Shown piece after piece: positions 46,596 to 58,500 of a stretch of 64,000 nt of DNA (positions are counted from its first letter, which is position 1; every line of letters starts with the position of its first letter). Origin of the DNA: Russula earlei (Eukaryota > Basidiomycota > Agaricomycetes > Russulales > Russulaceae); assembly GCA_025769875.1 (NCBI GenBank), contig JAGFNK010000122.1:1-64000 (forward strand), read 5' to 3'. Under the pieces are notes generated by a model that had not been told where the DNA came from, searched no databases, and saw only the letters and a program-made list of their open reading frames with translations. A program made the position numbers and the translations under genes.

Positions 46596-48220
46596 CAGTG
46601 ACCCAAAAAACCGTTCAAATGTTTTGTACATTTTCATTGTATTAACCATATCTAGATAACCACTGCAGCTGATAACATGTTAGTGGGCTTGTTTTAAAGC
46701 TCTACATCATAGCTTTGTAATGAAATACTATATATACTATGAACATAATTATGTAAGAAGATATAAGGTATTTCTTCCAGTGTATCCATTTGAACAGTTT
46801 TTTTGCCTTGGTATCTAAATAGGGTATATGCCAAAAATTAGTAGTTTGTGTATCCTCCATTTGCTTTGAACACCTCTTCCACCCTCCTAGGCATACTTTC
46901 TATCAAATTCTGCACAACAGTTTGATCAATGGCCTCCCATTCCAGCTGTGTGCGCTCCCAAAGTTCATTGATTCCCTTAGGGGGTGTTGGATAAGCTGCA
47001 AGCTTCTTTTTGAGATGAGCCCAAAGATGCTCAATAGGATTGAGGTCTGGGGATTGAGCTGGCCAGTCCATGACCTGAATTCTGTGGTCTTGGAACCAAG
47101 ATGTGGCAAGCCTGCTCTTGTGGATAGAGGCATTGTCCTGTTGAAAGAGGGTATCTTTGCATTTCTTCTTGAAATACTTGATAGATGCAAGTAGTTCATC
47201 CTCCAAAATGCTGCAATAAAGTTCAGCATCCATCTTTCCATCAATCTTTGCTGCATGCCCAACTCCTTCCCAAGACATGCAGCCCCACAACATCAAGGAA
47301 CCTCCTCCAGGTTTGACTGTTGGCTGAACAAGGCGTTCAGAAAGGTGCTCTCCTCTTTTTTTCCAAGCCCATTTCTTGCCATCTGAGCCCATACGATTGA
47401 TTTTGGTCTCATCTGACCAAATTACCCTCTTCCAGTCCTCCACAGTCCAGTATAGGTACTTTTCTGCAAAGTCCTTTCTGGCCCTATAGTGACTTGGTTT
47501 AAGGTAAGGCCTCTTCTTCTTTGTAACTGCCTTCAAGCCTGCCTTGTTAAGGTAGTTTGAATGGTCTGATTGGAGATAGTGGACTCTTTGATGACCTCCA
47601 ACCTTCTAGCAACCTGAGGAGCAGTATCTGCTTCTCCAGAGCTAAGAAGGAGAAGGCATGTGGCAAAGCGGATGTCAAGGTTAGAGAGCTTGGAAGGACG
47701 ACCTCCAGAGGACTTTGGAAGGTCAGGAAGGTATTTCTGGCGAATGTTGGTGATTGAACCAATGCTTCTGTGTGCTGCCTTGGCAATGTTACAAACTGAA
47801 TGGTTGGCCTGGAGAAGGGAGATGATGTAGTTGACTTCATGAGGAAGAAGAGACTTCATGATGTTGTTGGTGAAGAAGAAGCAGCTGTTTTGGCTTATTT
47901 GCACATGGTTTGAGTTTATTATAGGTCACATGACCTCCATGTTCAATTTTAGCCCTCTGGGGAAAGAATATGAATCTTAATCTGAGAAATAATGAATTCA
48001 CTTACCAAGGCCAAAAAACTGTTCAAATGGGTACACCAGCAAACATACCTTATATCTTCCTAAATAATTATGCTTATGCTGTATAAAGTATACCATTACA
48101 AAGCTATGATGTAGAGCTTGAAAACAAACCTAGTTACATATTATTAGCTGCAGTGGTTCTCTAGATATGGTCAATACAATGAAAATGTACAAAACATTTG
48201 AACAGTTTTTTGGGTCACTG
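46596..48220 (-). mobile_element. Tc1-B: Tc1-like transposon, 1625 bp
   Basis: CAGTGACCCAAAAAACCG to TTTTTTGGGTCACTG, flanked by TA (46594-46595, 48221-48222). The empty site survives in Gy-A2 near 59590. Terminal inverted repeats are about 220 bp. It belongs to the same family as Tc1-A. Confidence 0.95.
46838..47904 (-). pseudogene. Tc1 transposase with one-base frameshift
   Basis: The C-terminal 232 codons are open and keep the whole catalytic core: VIWSDETKINRMG (Asp), LFQQDNASIHKS (Asp) and SPDLNPIEHLWAHLKKKL (Glu, DD34E spacing), ending FKANGGYTNY. The N-terminal 123 codons (47904-47533) with the DNA-binding helices are in a different frame because GGTAGTTTTGAATGG of Tc1-A is one T shorter here (near 47554). 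This is a single small lesion in an otherwise complete gene. Confidence 0.9.
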
Positions 48221-49238
48221 TACGCACATTCCCCCCTTTTACATTAATGTTAACTGGACAGAAACATCTATTACCATACTTACGTATCGCTTTATACAAT
48301 GATGAACCCATGCTTCTAGGAACTATGGGTCGAGGAGAACCCGCTTATGGAGAAAGGCTCATCGCCCAACCTGTCATCTCTGCCCCCCATCCCTCTACTA
48401 CCGCCTCTGACCTCCACCTCTTAATCGAGGATCACCCCTTCCACTTCGACATCGCTCAGGCTCTCGAAAACCTCCACGACCCTGGTGCTCTTGCCGATGT
48501 TTACCTGCCTCCATGTCAGTTCAGTTTCACCTGAAGGTCTTAGAGGGCAAACGTGCTTCTATCCAAGGAGCCTTGAGTGTCCTTCAAGGACAGCTCGCTG
48601 ACCAAATTCACGAGATTCAATCTTACACCAAAGAAACCACCACCATCTGCAGCCACCTTCTGTGCCAACAATACTTCTGTTCGAGTCCATCACCAACTTG
48701 ACAACCTCATGACTGACGGAGGCCTTACTCGTAGCCCCAGAGCATACTACTCACTGGCAGGGAGTTAGGACAGAATTGAGAAAGAACTGTCCTCTCTCCC
48801 TTCCCCTCCATTACCTACTTGTCCTCCTCTCTCTTTGACCCCCCCCTCAAATACCTTCCTTGAACTGTCGACCAGTCTCAAAACGATGCTCCCATGGGAG
48901 CCCCTTCTCATTTCCCACAGATGTTTTCTGACGACGCTGGTACCTCCAATACCCCTCTTACCCCCGCACGCATGACCAAGGCACAGCATCATCAGTTACA
49001 AAAGCGTCAGCATGTCTGCAAACATTGCAATACCAGGGGTCACTGGAACAAGGACTGTAACAAACCTCACACTAACTGTGCCGGTCAGACAGACTGCATC
49101 CTTAGGAGAACTCATAGGAGTTACAGAGGCTACTGCCCCAAAGCGATGGGCCCTCAAGGTACTTGGCCTGAGGGTGATGGAGACTATGTCCCTGAGTCAG
49201 GTCCTGAGACCGATTAGTCCAGAGAACTAAGCATGAGG

Positions 49239-49836
49239 TGTTGTGATCTACCCCCTTGTCGGTTCGTCCATAATTCCTTTTGTTATTGTTCTCTTGTCAC
49301 CCTCATCCCCTTGGTTATCGTTTCATCCCTTCATGCTGATGGTCACTTATTGTGTTTCATCTATTGTGTTTCACTTATTGTGTTTCATCCATTGTCAAGT
49401 TACTTTTGCTATTGGCTCATCTTTATCTATTGTTCTGCTTATGGTACTGTACAGCCTCGCTACATACAGTATTTAAGCGCCTGTAGAAGCTGGGGAATGC
49501 CCCAAGCTTAGCTTTGTCTCATTTCCTGTTGCATCCATTGCCCTGTACTCTCCCTCTCAATCACAACTCTGCTTGTGCTGGCCTACACTCTGCTTGACCT
49601 AAGCACACCTCAAGGAACCCTTGTGTTCCTCTTCCTCCTCATCACTCTCCTCTTCTGTGAAACCAGAAGATCGACTCTGTCTGCGGACTGAGTCATTGTC
49701 TGACTCAGCCTTGAGATGCTAAACCTTTGATCCGGTCTCTTTGAGCCGGCCCTCACTGAACCCTTGAACCAAGTCACAGGGACTTGGCCCCCATTGAACT
49801 TTGAGCTAACGCTCTTACAGCTGTGACGCCGTAACA
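49239..49836 (+). mobile_element. Solo LTR-A inserted in the polypurine tract of Gy-A1
   Basis: TGTTGTGATCTACCCC to GACGCCGTAACA, 598 bp, flanked by TGAGG (49234-49238, 49837-49841). Removing it restores GCATGAGGGGGGCATGA directly before the Gy-A1 3' LTR. Confidence 0.9.
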
Positions 49837-49850
49837 TGAGGGGGGCATGA

Positions 49851-50047
49851 TGTTGTGATCTACCCCTCTTTCGGTTTGTCCCTGAAACACTTCTTACTGT
49901 TCCCTACTTTTACCCTCGTTCCCTTGGTTACCATTTCATCCCTTGATGCTGATGGTCTCCTATTGTTTCACTTGTTGTGTTTCACCAATTGTTCGAGCTC
50001 CTTTTGCTACTGGTTAGTGCTATCTATTGTTTTGCATATGGTACTGT
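49851..50047 (+). repeat. 3' LTR of Gy-A1, first part
   Basis: It starts TGTTGTGATC after GGGGGGCATGA and runs to GGTACTGT, where Gy-A2 is inserted. It continues at 61722. Confidence 0.9.
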
Positions 50048-50637
50048 TGTTATGATCTACCTCTCTTTCGGTTCATCCATAACAAATATGTTCCTTATTG
50101 TTCTTTAACATTTCACCTTGGTTATTGTTTCATCCCTTGATGCTGATGGTCTCTTATTGTTTCACCTCTTGTGTTTCATCTATTGTCGAGTCTCTTCTGC
50201 TATTGGCTTACCTTTTATCTATTGTTCCGCATATAGTACTGTACAGCCTCGCTACATACAGTATTTAAGCGCCTGTAGAAGCTGGGGAAATGCCCCAAGC
50301 TTAGCTTTGTCCCATTTCCTGTTGCATCCCTTGCCCCGTACTCTCTCTCAATCACAACTCGCTTGTGCTGGCCTATACTCTGCTTGACCTGAGCACACCT
50401 CAAGGAACCCTTGTGTTCCTCTCCCTCCTCTGCCTCTCTCTCATCATCCTCCTCTTCTGTGAAACCAGGAGATCAACTCTGTCTGCGGACTGAGTCATTG
50501 TCTGACTCAGCCTTGAGATGCTAAACCTTTGATCTGGTCTCTTTGAGCTGGCCCCCATTGAACCCTTGAACCAAGTCACAGGGACTTGGCCCCACTGAAC
50601 CTTGAGCTAATGCTCTTACGGCCGTGACGCTGTAACA
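50048..50637 (+). repeat. 5' LTR of Gy-A2
   Basis: 590 bp with TATTTAAGCGCC followed by GCTGGGGAAATGCCCCAAGC. Matched by 61127-61716. Confidence 0.95.
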
Positions 50638-50645
50638 CAAGCTAA

Positions 50646-51910
50646 GCTTCCTCTTACTCCATTCTGGAGATCAACCTTGAACTACCACCCAATCGTTGGA
50701 TCCACATCCAACCCAGACCCTTCCCTGACCTTCCTGAACACATTGTAGGAACCGCCACTTGGGACAGTTTTCACACTTTCCTCTGTTACGTCACCACTGA
50801 AAACAACAAAGAATTACCTGTTGAATTTATCAACAACCACTGGTTCGAGCTACAGCTCAGAAGAGGACAGCTCTATACCCATCAGGACTTAGAACTCATC
50901 AGAAACAACCTTGGACTAGGCTACTGGAGGGAAGATGACCCTCTCTATGAACCCCCATCAGAAACAGAAGCCTCCTCTACAGAAGGCAACCCCCCTGAAC
51001 CAGAAAACACCGTCAAAACTCAGACACCCTTTGAATCCCCTGCTTTAGAACCAGAGGACCCCATTGGAAACCAGGAACCCATTGAAACCCTAGAACTTGA
51101 ACCACAGAACCCCCCAGAACCTAATATGGCAGCCCAACCCCAAGTCACTGTACAACCCCCCCAGGTCACTGCTCAGGCCCCTCAGATGGCTGCCCAGGTC
51201 CCCCCAGTCATTGTTCCACCTCCTCAAGCAGCTGCTCCAGCACCACAAGGCACTAATGAGTCCCTCAGTGGTAAAGAACCCACTGCCTTCACAGGGGAAA
51301 GGAACAAAACAAAACGATTCATCATGGAATTTAACTTGTACTGGGGCCTTAATGATGACAAAGCAGTTATGGTTTCCACTTTCAAACGAACAATGCTAGC
51401 CCTCTCCTATATTCAAGGCGAAAAGGTCGAAGAATGGGTCAATTCACAGGCAACTGCACTCAGGGATAAAGTAAACAGGGCTCAAAACCCTGTTAACAGA
51501 ATGAACGAAGCACTATGGAATGACTTTGTCACAGACTTTACATTCAAGTTCACCAACACTGCGGAGAAAGAAGATGCCCAAGCAGCTCTTGCCAAACACA
51601 CGATGAAGGAGTCCCTAGACAATTACATCTCCACCTTCAAACAGCTCCTAAACAAAACAGGATGGCCAGAAACAGACGTCATTGCCATTGAAAGTTTCAA
51701 AAATGGCCTGAAAGTCGGACTCTACCATGCAATCTTAAACAGGGATGTCTGGCCCACCACTCTTCAACAATGGAAGGAGGAGGCCAGAAGACAGCATCGA
51801 TGTTTCATCACCATCAGAGAGAAGCTTAAAGGGAAGACTACACACTCCCCCTCAGAACACAAATCACACCACCCTGACCGAATGCAAGTGGACGCCACTA
51901 AGTCCAACTT
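50646..51910 (+). CDS. gag of Gy-A2, part before the Harbinger insertion
   Basis: A continuous frame with no stop runs from 50646, but its first ATG is at 51126. The 160 codons before that ATG (LELPPNRWIHIQPRPFPD, NHWFELQLRRGQLYTHQDLE) look like real protein and parallel the Gy-B gag N-terminus (LWFEIKRRG). A Pro/Gln linker (MAAQPQVTVQPPQVTAQAPQ) and the gag core follow (FIMEFNLYWGLNDDKAVM, WNDFVTDFTFKFTNTAEKED, SLDNYISTFKQLLNKTG). The gene is cut at 51910 by the Harbinger element and resumes at 55302. It forms the particle. The start mechanism is not visible: splicing or a non-ATG start are options. Confidence 0.8.
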
Positions 51911-51913
51911 TAA

Positions 51914-52125
51914 GGCCCCATTTACCAACCGAGAATTCTTGAATCTTGAACTTGAACTTGGATTTCGGTATTTTCCGGGGGTGACAGGAGTCACAGGCGT
52001 GATGAACGATAACTTGATTAACTAATACGAGTTTCTTTAATCATAATTTCTTTAATTATAATTATGAGCTCTTTCCCACCAGATTTGCAAATTCGCTTGT
52101 TGTAATTGCATATTCGCGTGTGTGA
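51914..52125 (+). repeat. Left terminal inverted repeat of Harbinger
   Basis: About 212 bp, paired with 55087-55298. Differences include TTCGCTTG/TTTGCTTG and TTCGCGTG/TTCACGTG. Confidence 0.9.
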
Positions 52126-52299
52126 AGTTAGATGTCTGCATACTCAGAGTTGACTCGGGAGTCGGTACTCGGCTTTGTTCGGGACTTTCCCTCCGTTGTC
52201 TTTTTCCATGTATGCATGGCATGCGTTTTTCTCTCGCCTTCTTTTTTTAATCCCCTCCTCCCTCCATACCTCCTTTGTTCAGTACCCCCATCATACATG

Positions 52300-53479
52300 C
52301 AGACCCGCTCAGCCTCTGATTCTTCTGTGGGAGAAAGTCAAGCAGATGGTAACGCCACATGGACAACTAAGGATGAAGCAGCCTTTTTAGATTTTCTTTT
52401 GGAGCATAGGGACGAAATGACCTCCAACTCTATGTTCAAGGACCACATCTTCAACGACGCAGCCTCTCAGATCAACCCCCTTCATGAGAAGGGTGGCATC
52501 AAGACTGGGAGCACATGCAAAACAAAATGGAACAGGGTGCTGTATCATCCACTTCATCCCTTCCCTCAACGCTGATGCCATCCAACAGTTGAAGACTGAA
52601 TACAGTATCATCTCCTTCCTCAAGCTACAGTCTGGGTTTCCCTGGGATGATGAGAAAGGAGTGAATGTAGGGTTAGAAATGGAGGGGCAGTGGGCCGATT
52701 TAATCAAGGTGTGTGTATAACTCCTGCTTCTTTAACAATGTCTGACCTTAGCAGAAAAAACCAAGTGCCAAGAAGTACCGCAACAAGGGCTAGTCACATT
52801 GCAAGGCTATGGAGTCTCTCGTTGGATCGAAATCCAAAGGCAAAAGTGCCCATCGGGGTACACAGAAAACACTTCGTGCAGATTCAGATCCTCCATCCCA
52901 GTCAACTTCTCGTCTGTCCCCCAACTCATTCGGATCTCAATTTGATGGTGGTGCGTTTCTCATCAACTTCACTATCAAATGCCTCTCCTCTCACCGTGCT
53001 TCTCAGTTTGGAAGCATAGATCCGATCACATCTCCATAAGTGAAACGTCAAGCAAAAAACAAAGGACCAACACTGTGGCATCTGCTGTCGTTGGTATGTC
53101 AGCGGTCATGAACAGGGTCATTGAGTCCTTTGACTTGACTGTGCAAGCTCTCAACGAGCCTGAGCCCGAGCCCGCCCTTGAAGCCACACCCTCACTTGAA
53201 GAACAACTTGGGAATGCGTCTACAGGTGCTGTTGTACCTGTGCTTATGACGGTTCCTGAGCATGCGCGTCGGTCGCTGGCAGTCAAAACCCTTGCCACTG
53301 ATATCAAGGATGGTCACTGGCTGCCAATGGGCGACATTGTCCCAGCACTCAGCCTCCTCTCCAATGGCAATATTGCAGATGTTGATAGTTACCTCACACT
53401 TGGATTAGATAAGGATCCAGAATTGCGTGATCTTGCGCGTCAATACATATGTAATATGTTAGCACAAACCAAATTGTAA
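52300..53479 (+). pseudogene. Myb/SANT-like DNA-binding protein of the Harbinger element
   Basis: MQTRSASDSSVGESQADGNA is followed by the trihelix-type domain ATWTTKDEAAFLDFLLEHRD and CKTKWNR. A probable intron (GTGCTGTATC to CAACAG, near 52539-52587) leads to SGFPWDDEKGVNVGLEMEG. A second (GTGTGTGTATAA to CTTAGCAG, 52710-52753) leads to KKPSAKKYRNKG, where TAG replaces the usual Trp. Later text gives SSKKQRTNTVASAVVGMSAV and a helical C-terminus ending NMLAQTKL at 53479. In PIF/Harbinger elements such a protein brings the transposase to DNA or to the nucleus. This copy has at least one stop and frame changes. Confidence 0.75.
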
Positions 53480-53697
53480 TTGTAATTTCAAATGTCATGT
53501 TGTCATGTGTTATGTGTATGTAAAATAAATTTGTCATTGATGGTATCATGCGGTCACAGGGTGGACTGAGTCCATCTATGCTGACTCAGTCTGCTTGGCG
53601 GCAAAGAAAAACTTTCAAAGTGTTGCGTTGTCCATCCCATCATTTCCCCCCCCCAATGCCCAATCAATGACTGGTAAAGAAGCAACGCCAACGACTT

Positions 53698-54912
53698 GTG
53701 GTCCTCTTGCATATGTCGACTCTTGTCTTGCTTTGCTGTGAAGCATATATACAACTTCTCCAAGCCATCTGTCCTCGTCGTATTCCATATCACACATCAG
53801 CATTAACTGGGGCTGCGTGGGTTCATGAACTACTCACTGGCCATCCAGAGCGCATTCGGAGCGAGCTTGGAGTACATAAACATGTCTTTGACACCCTCCG
53901 GCGGACCATTCGAAACCTCGGTGTTGCCTCATCACGACATGTCCTAATTGAAGAACAAATCGCCATCTTCCTCTATACTGCTGTTACAGGGCTGTCATCA
54001 ACTCATGTCGGAGAGCGTTTCCAGCGGTCACCCCACACCATTTCAAAGTACGTATCACTTGGGTTTCTTCACAATTGTTCTGACAGGCAGTTAGGTATTT
54101 TAAAAAAATTCTTGGAGTTCTCTCAAGCCCCCCCTTCTATACCACATTTGTGCAGCTCCCTGATGCCAATTCGCCCCCTCACCCCTTTATCTGAAGTAAC
54201 CCCAAGCTCTATCCATATCTCAAGGATACCCTAGGCGCTGTCAATGGCACACATATCAAGTGTTCTGCCACTGCTGACGAGTGTGACATGGCAAGGAACC
54301 GCAAAGGAGTAATCACACAGAACTGCCTTGTGGCATGTTCTTTCAACCTCCGCTTCACCTATCTCCTGACTGGTTGGGAGGGTTCCACTGCTGATGCGAC
54401 ACTCTTCCTTGATGCACGACTTTCTGATTTTTCTATCCCAAGTGGAAAGTATTATCTTGGCGATGGAGGCTTTGCCTCATCAGATGTACTTCTCACCCCT
54501 TATCGAGGCATGCGGTACCATCTCGCCAAATGGGGTCACGCAAACACAAGGTAATGTTTCTCATCTCCTGAGTTTTCTCACTGACATTTGTCCCAGGCCA
54601 CGCACGTGTGAGGAGTTGTTCAATCTGCGTCATGCTCAAGCTCGCAATGTCGTAGAACGCATCTTTGGAATCCTCAAGCGACGGTTCCAATTACTCGATC
54701 ATCCCCTTAACTATAACATGTCAATTCAGGCACGCATCCCAGCTGTGCTTGCAGCACTGCACAATTTTATTTGTGAGTATGATCCTAGGGAGATTTCCGC
54801 CTTTGATGATGTGGCTGAGCTCCACATGGGCTCTCAAGATGAGGAGGAGGCTTGTGAACTTGCTGAAGGCCCAGTGACACAGCGTGAGAGGGAGCGAGCG
54901 AATCGCAGGTGA
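53698..54912 (+). pseudogene. PIF/Harbinger (DDE_4-type) transposase
   Basis: Exon 1 has HELLTGHPERIRSELGVHKH, FDTLRRTIRNLGVASSRHVL and FLYTAVTGLSSTHVGERFQR. An intron starts at GTATCACTTGG near 54051. In the next part a frame change at a C run (near 54127) and a TGA in HPFI-SNPKLYPYLKD break the frame. The first catalytic Asp, expected in AVDGTHI, is Asn here (AVNGTHIKC). The second Asp (YYLGDGGF) and the Glu (NVVERIFGILKRRF) remain. A clean 46-bp intron lies at 54551-54596. The frame ends ERERANRR at 54912. A catalytic loss plus nonsense makes it inactive. Confidence 0.85.
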
Positions 54913-55086
54913 GACAGAATTGCTGGTGACATGTGGGAGCAATATGTGAGAATGAGAATTTGAAGGGTGCATGTTGACTAGCATAGAATTTCATGTATGT
55001 ACAAACTATGCCCTCCATATCGCCATCTGGCCGACACGATGTAGAAATATTTTTTTTACAAATCATGTGTTACCTCATGCAAATAT

Positions 55087-55298
55087 GCACACACGTGAAT
55101 ATGCAATTACAACAAGCAAATTTGCAAATCTGGTGGGAAAGAGCTCATAATTATAATTAAAGAAATTATGATTAAAGAAACTCGTATTAGTTAATCAAGT
55201 TATCGTTCATCACGCCTGTGACTCCTGTCACCCCCGGAAAATACCGAAATCCAAGTTCAAGTTCAAGATTCAAGAATTCTCGGTTGGTAAATGGGGCC
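55087..55298 (-). repeat. Right terminal inverted repeat of Harbinger
   Basis: Reverse complement of 51914-52125; it ends GGTAAATGGGGCC next to the TAA duplication. Confidence 0.9.
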
Positions 55299-55301
55299 TA
55301 A

Positions 55302-55554
55302 GAAACTTACGGAAGAGGAAAGGAAACAATTGGCAAAAGAAGGGCGTTGCTTCTGCTGCCGAGAGAAAGGCCACCTCAGCCAGGAATGCCCCAAAAATGC
55401 TACACCCACCACTTCTAAGGCGCGCACTACTGAATCAACTCCAGAACCATCCAAAGAAGAAGAAGCCTCCACTATGGTGGCCCGCATGAAAACGTTACCA
55501 GCGGAGGATAGGGCCAAACTTTGGGACCTCATCCTTAAAGAGAATTTTCTCTAG
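55302..55554 (+). CDS. gag of Gy-A2, part after the Harbinger insertion (zinc knuckle)
   Basis: It continues gag with KLTEEERKQLAKEGRCFC, the knuckle CFCCREKGHLSQEC (CX2CX4HX4C) and the tail MKTLPAEDRAKLWDLILKE, ending in TAG at 55552-55554. Pol lies in the -1 frame and is open across the stop (TCT CTA GGC CAA). TTTTCTCTAGGCCAAGG is identical at the same place in Gy-A1. Confidence 0.8.
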
Positions 55555-58500
55555 GCCAAGGTACAACAGTCAGTACTAAGGCCCAAATAGATACCATTGT
55601 CCAACATAAAGAAAACTCAATGAAAGTTCCCTTTATGATCACCACAAATGGAAAGACTGGCCAAGCGCTCCTAGACAGCAGAGCAACAGAAAATTTCATC
55701 AGCCAAGGAATCGTGGGAAAGTTACAAATCCCACTCCGAACCCTTAGAACCCCCAGACCCATTATCAATGTGGACGGCACTAACAACCAAGGAGGGGCGC
55801 TAACCCACTATGCCCACATGGCCGTACATCATGGACCTACCACCTGACTTCTCACCTTCTATGTCACCAACCTGGGAGAAGATAGAATGATCCTCAGATA
55901 CCCCTTCTTGAAGGCAATAAACCCCCTCATAAGTTGGAGCACCGGTTGCCTTAGAAACCACTTAGGGGTCCTTCTCACCCCTGTATCCATAACAAACCCA
56001 CCAAAGATCCAAATTGCACAAATAAGGTCAATTACCATTCCCCCTGAATATTCACGACATCAGAAGGTCTTCTCAGAAGAGGCAGCCAAACAACTCCCAC
56101 CCAGTCGAGGAGCACTCGACTTCAGAATCAACCTGAAACCGGACGCCCCCAAGTTCCTTGATTGTCGAACTTACCCACTCCCCCAGAATGAGAAACAAGA
56201 ACTATCAAAGCAAATACAAGATGACCTAGCCAAAGGTTTCATCAAAGATGGAGTCTCAGACTTCATATCCCCTGTCTTTTTTGTCCAGAAGAAGGATGTC
56301 ACCGCCCCGCGAATGGTAGTAGACTACCGAAAGCTCAACAACGCCATGGCCCCTGACTACCATGCCTTACCAAACATGGAAGAACAATTGCACCGATTAA
56401 GGGGCAAAACCACCTTTAGCAAATTTGACATCAGAGCTGGCTACAACAACATCCTGATCCACCCAAAAGATCAACACAAAGGCACCTTCAAAACCCAGTT
56501 TGGCACCTTTGTCCCCACAGTAATGGGCTTCAGCTTTACCAACACCCTGGCAGCCTTCCAACGAGCAATGAACCACACCCTCTGACCCTGGCTTCTAAAG
56601 TACCTGGAGAACACCTGCAACTATCTAGATGATGTAGCAATAGCCACAGGTTCAGGAGAAGAGCACCTTCACCAACAAATCACACATGAATTCCTTGACC
56701 TTCTCGAAAGAGACTCTTATTTTCTGAAAGCATCCAAATGCGCCTTTGAACAAAAAGAAATCGACTTCCTGGGCTTCCAAATTAACCAAGGAACCCTCAA
56801 AATTGACCCTGTCAAAATGGATGGCCTCAAAAACTGGCCGAGACCCCCCAATAACCTGAAACAAGTACAACAAATCATGCGCACCCTCAATTACCAATGA
56901 CCATTTATCCGAGATTTCGCAAAAATAGCTCACCCCATTTTTTCCATGATCAAGAAAGGAACCCCCTTCCTCTGGACCCCAGAAGTGACCACAGCCCTGG
57001 AAATTTTGATATTGGCAGTCTGCGATGACCCTGAACTCTTCACTGCCAACTCTGACCTCCCATACGAATTAGAAACTGATGCCTCACAGTTTGCCACCGG
57101 AGCAATCCTCTTCCAAAAGGATCAAAGAGGAAAAAGGAAGATGATCGGGAATATGTCACACACATTCAATGAAGCAGAAAGGAACTACCCGGTTTGGGAT
57201 AGGGAGTTCCTGGCTCTGATTCTTGCACTCCAACACTGGCGATACCTATTAGTTGGAACTAAACACCCCATCAAGATTTTTACTGATCATGCCAACCTCG
57301 CCCACTACTGACTCCCCCACAAAATCAATCGAAGAATTGCAGGTTATATTTCCACATTAGCAGATTACCACTTTGAAATCCACCACAAACCCAGAACTTC
57401 AAATCACACAGATGCTCTCTCACAATGACCTGACCATAATGATGGATCAGGAGATAACCAAAACATCATGGCACTCCCTGATAAACTTTTCATTCGTACG
57501 CTTCGTACAGAGGACCTCTATACCCAAGTCCTAACCAAACAAAGGAGCCGAAAGTTGGACCTCCTCATGTGGAAGGTCAAACACAGTCTTCAAGAAGAAC
57601 AAGGTGCACTATTCAAGGATGGGAAATTGGTGGTACCATATCAAGAACCCCTCTTACAAAACCTTTTACACACCTACCACGACAGTATTCTTGGTGGACA
57701 CACAGGAAATGCCCAAACCTTGTACTCAATTCAAGAATCCTTCTGGTGGCCCAAAATGGGTTATTTCATCCAAGATTACATTCAAGGTTGTGCCACCTGT
57801 CAGGCTAACAAATCCTCCACTGCACCCCACTCATCCCCCAGTTCACCCAATTCCCCCTGAATTCCAAAAACCATTTCAAACCATAGCAATTGACTGGATC
57901 ATTGATCTCCCATTATCAGAAGGGAACAACACCATCATGACCATCACCGACCATGACTCTACCAAGGCGGCAATATTCATACCATGCCGTAAAGATATGG
58001 GAACCCTAGAAATGGCCAAATTATTTTTACGAACATGCCTTCCCTTGGACTGGAGTCCCTTCAAAGATCATTTCCAATCGTGACTCCCACTTCACCTCTG
58101 ATCTGTTCAGAGAAGTCTCTCGAGTTCTGGGAATCAACCAAAATCTGAGTACTGCTTACCACCCTCAAACTGACGGACAATCAGAAAGAACTAACCAAAC
58201 CCTGGAAATGTATCTCCGCATCTACACTGGAGAGAAACAGGAAGAATGGGCACGCTGGCTTCCTATAGCCCAGTATCATTTCAATGCTCACAAGTCCACA
58301 ACCACCAAACGAACCCCTTACAAGTTGCTCATTGGCTTTAACCCACAGGGACTCAGCACCCAGCTAAAGTCCAATTCCCGGGGATTCAAGAATGCCTCCA
58401 GGCTCTAAAAGATATGTGAGAATCGGCCCAAGAAGCAATGAAAAAGGCACAAAGCCACTGGGTCAAGGATACCAAATTCAAAGGGTTTGAAGAAGGACAG

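Larger units (their letters stand above)
45914..49220 (+). pseudogene. Third ORF of Gy-A1 (zinc-knuckle), split by Tc1-B
   Basis: From MSTTDSD at 45914 the frame is open to 46645 and lies in frame with the chromodomain tail, with no stop between them. It includes LDNLEHWFQRLMIQQRTLL, NHGHTIFNIAAREQLF and WFVYKPY, where Tc1-B cuts in. It continues at 48223 (HIPPFYINVN-type text, GTMGRGEPAYGERLIAQPV, EDHPFHFDIAQALENLHD) and ends in the knuckle CKHCNTRGHWNKDC near 49017-49058. A few stops and shifts lie at 48290-48770. The function is unknown; the knuckle suggests nucleic-acid binding. Confidence 0.75.
51914..55298 (+). mobile_element. PIF/Harbinger transposon, 3385 bp
   Basis: GGCCCCATTTACCAACCGAG and its complement form terminal inverted repeats of about 212 bp with few differences, two of them CG against CA/TG. 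TAA is duplicated (51911-51913, 55299-55301), typical of the superfamily. It carries the usual gene pair: a Myb/SANT-like protein and a transposase, both damaged. It interrupts gag of Gy-A2. Confidence 0.95.

Noticed and set aside
49239..50047. Tandem LTRs as an unequal-recombination product
   Set aside because: TGAGG and ACTGT duplications show separate insertions.
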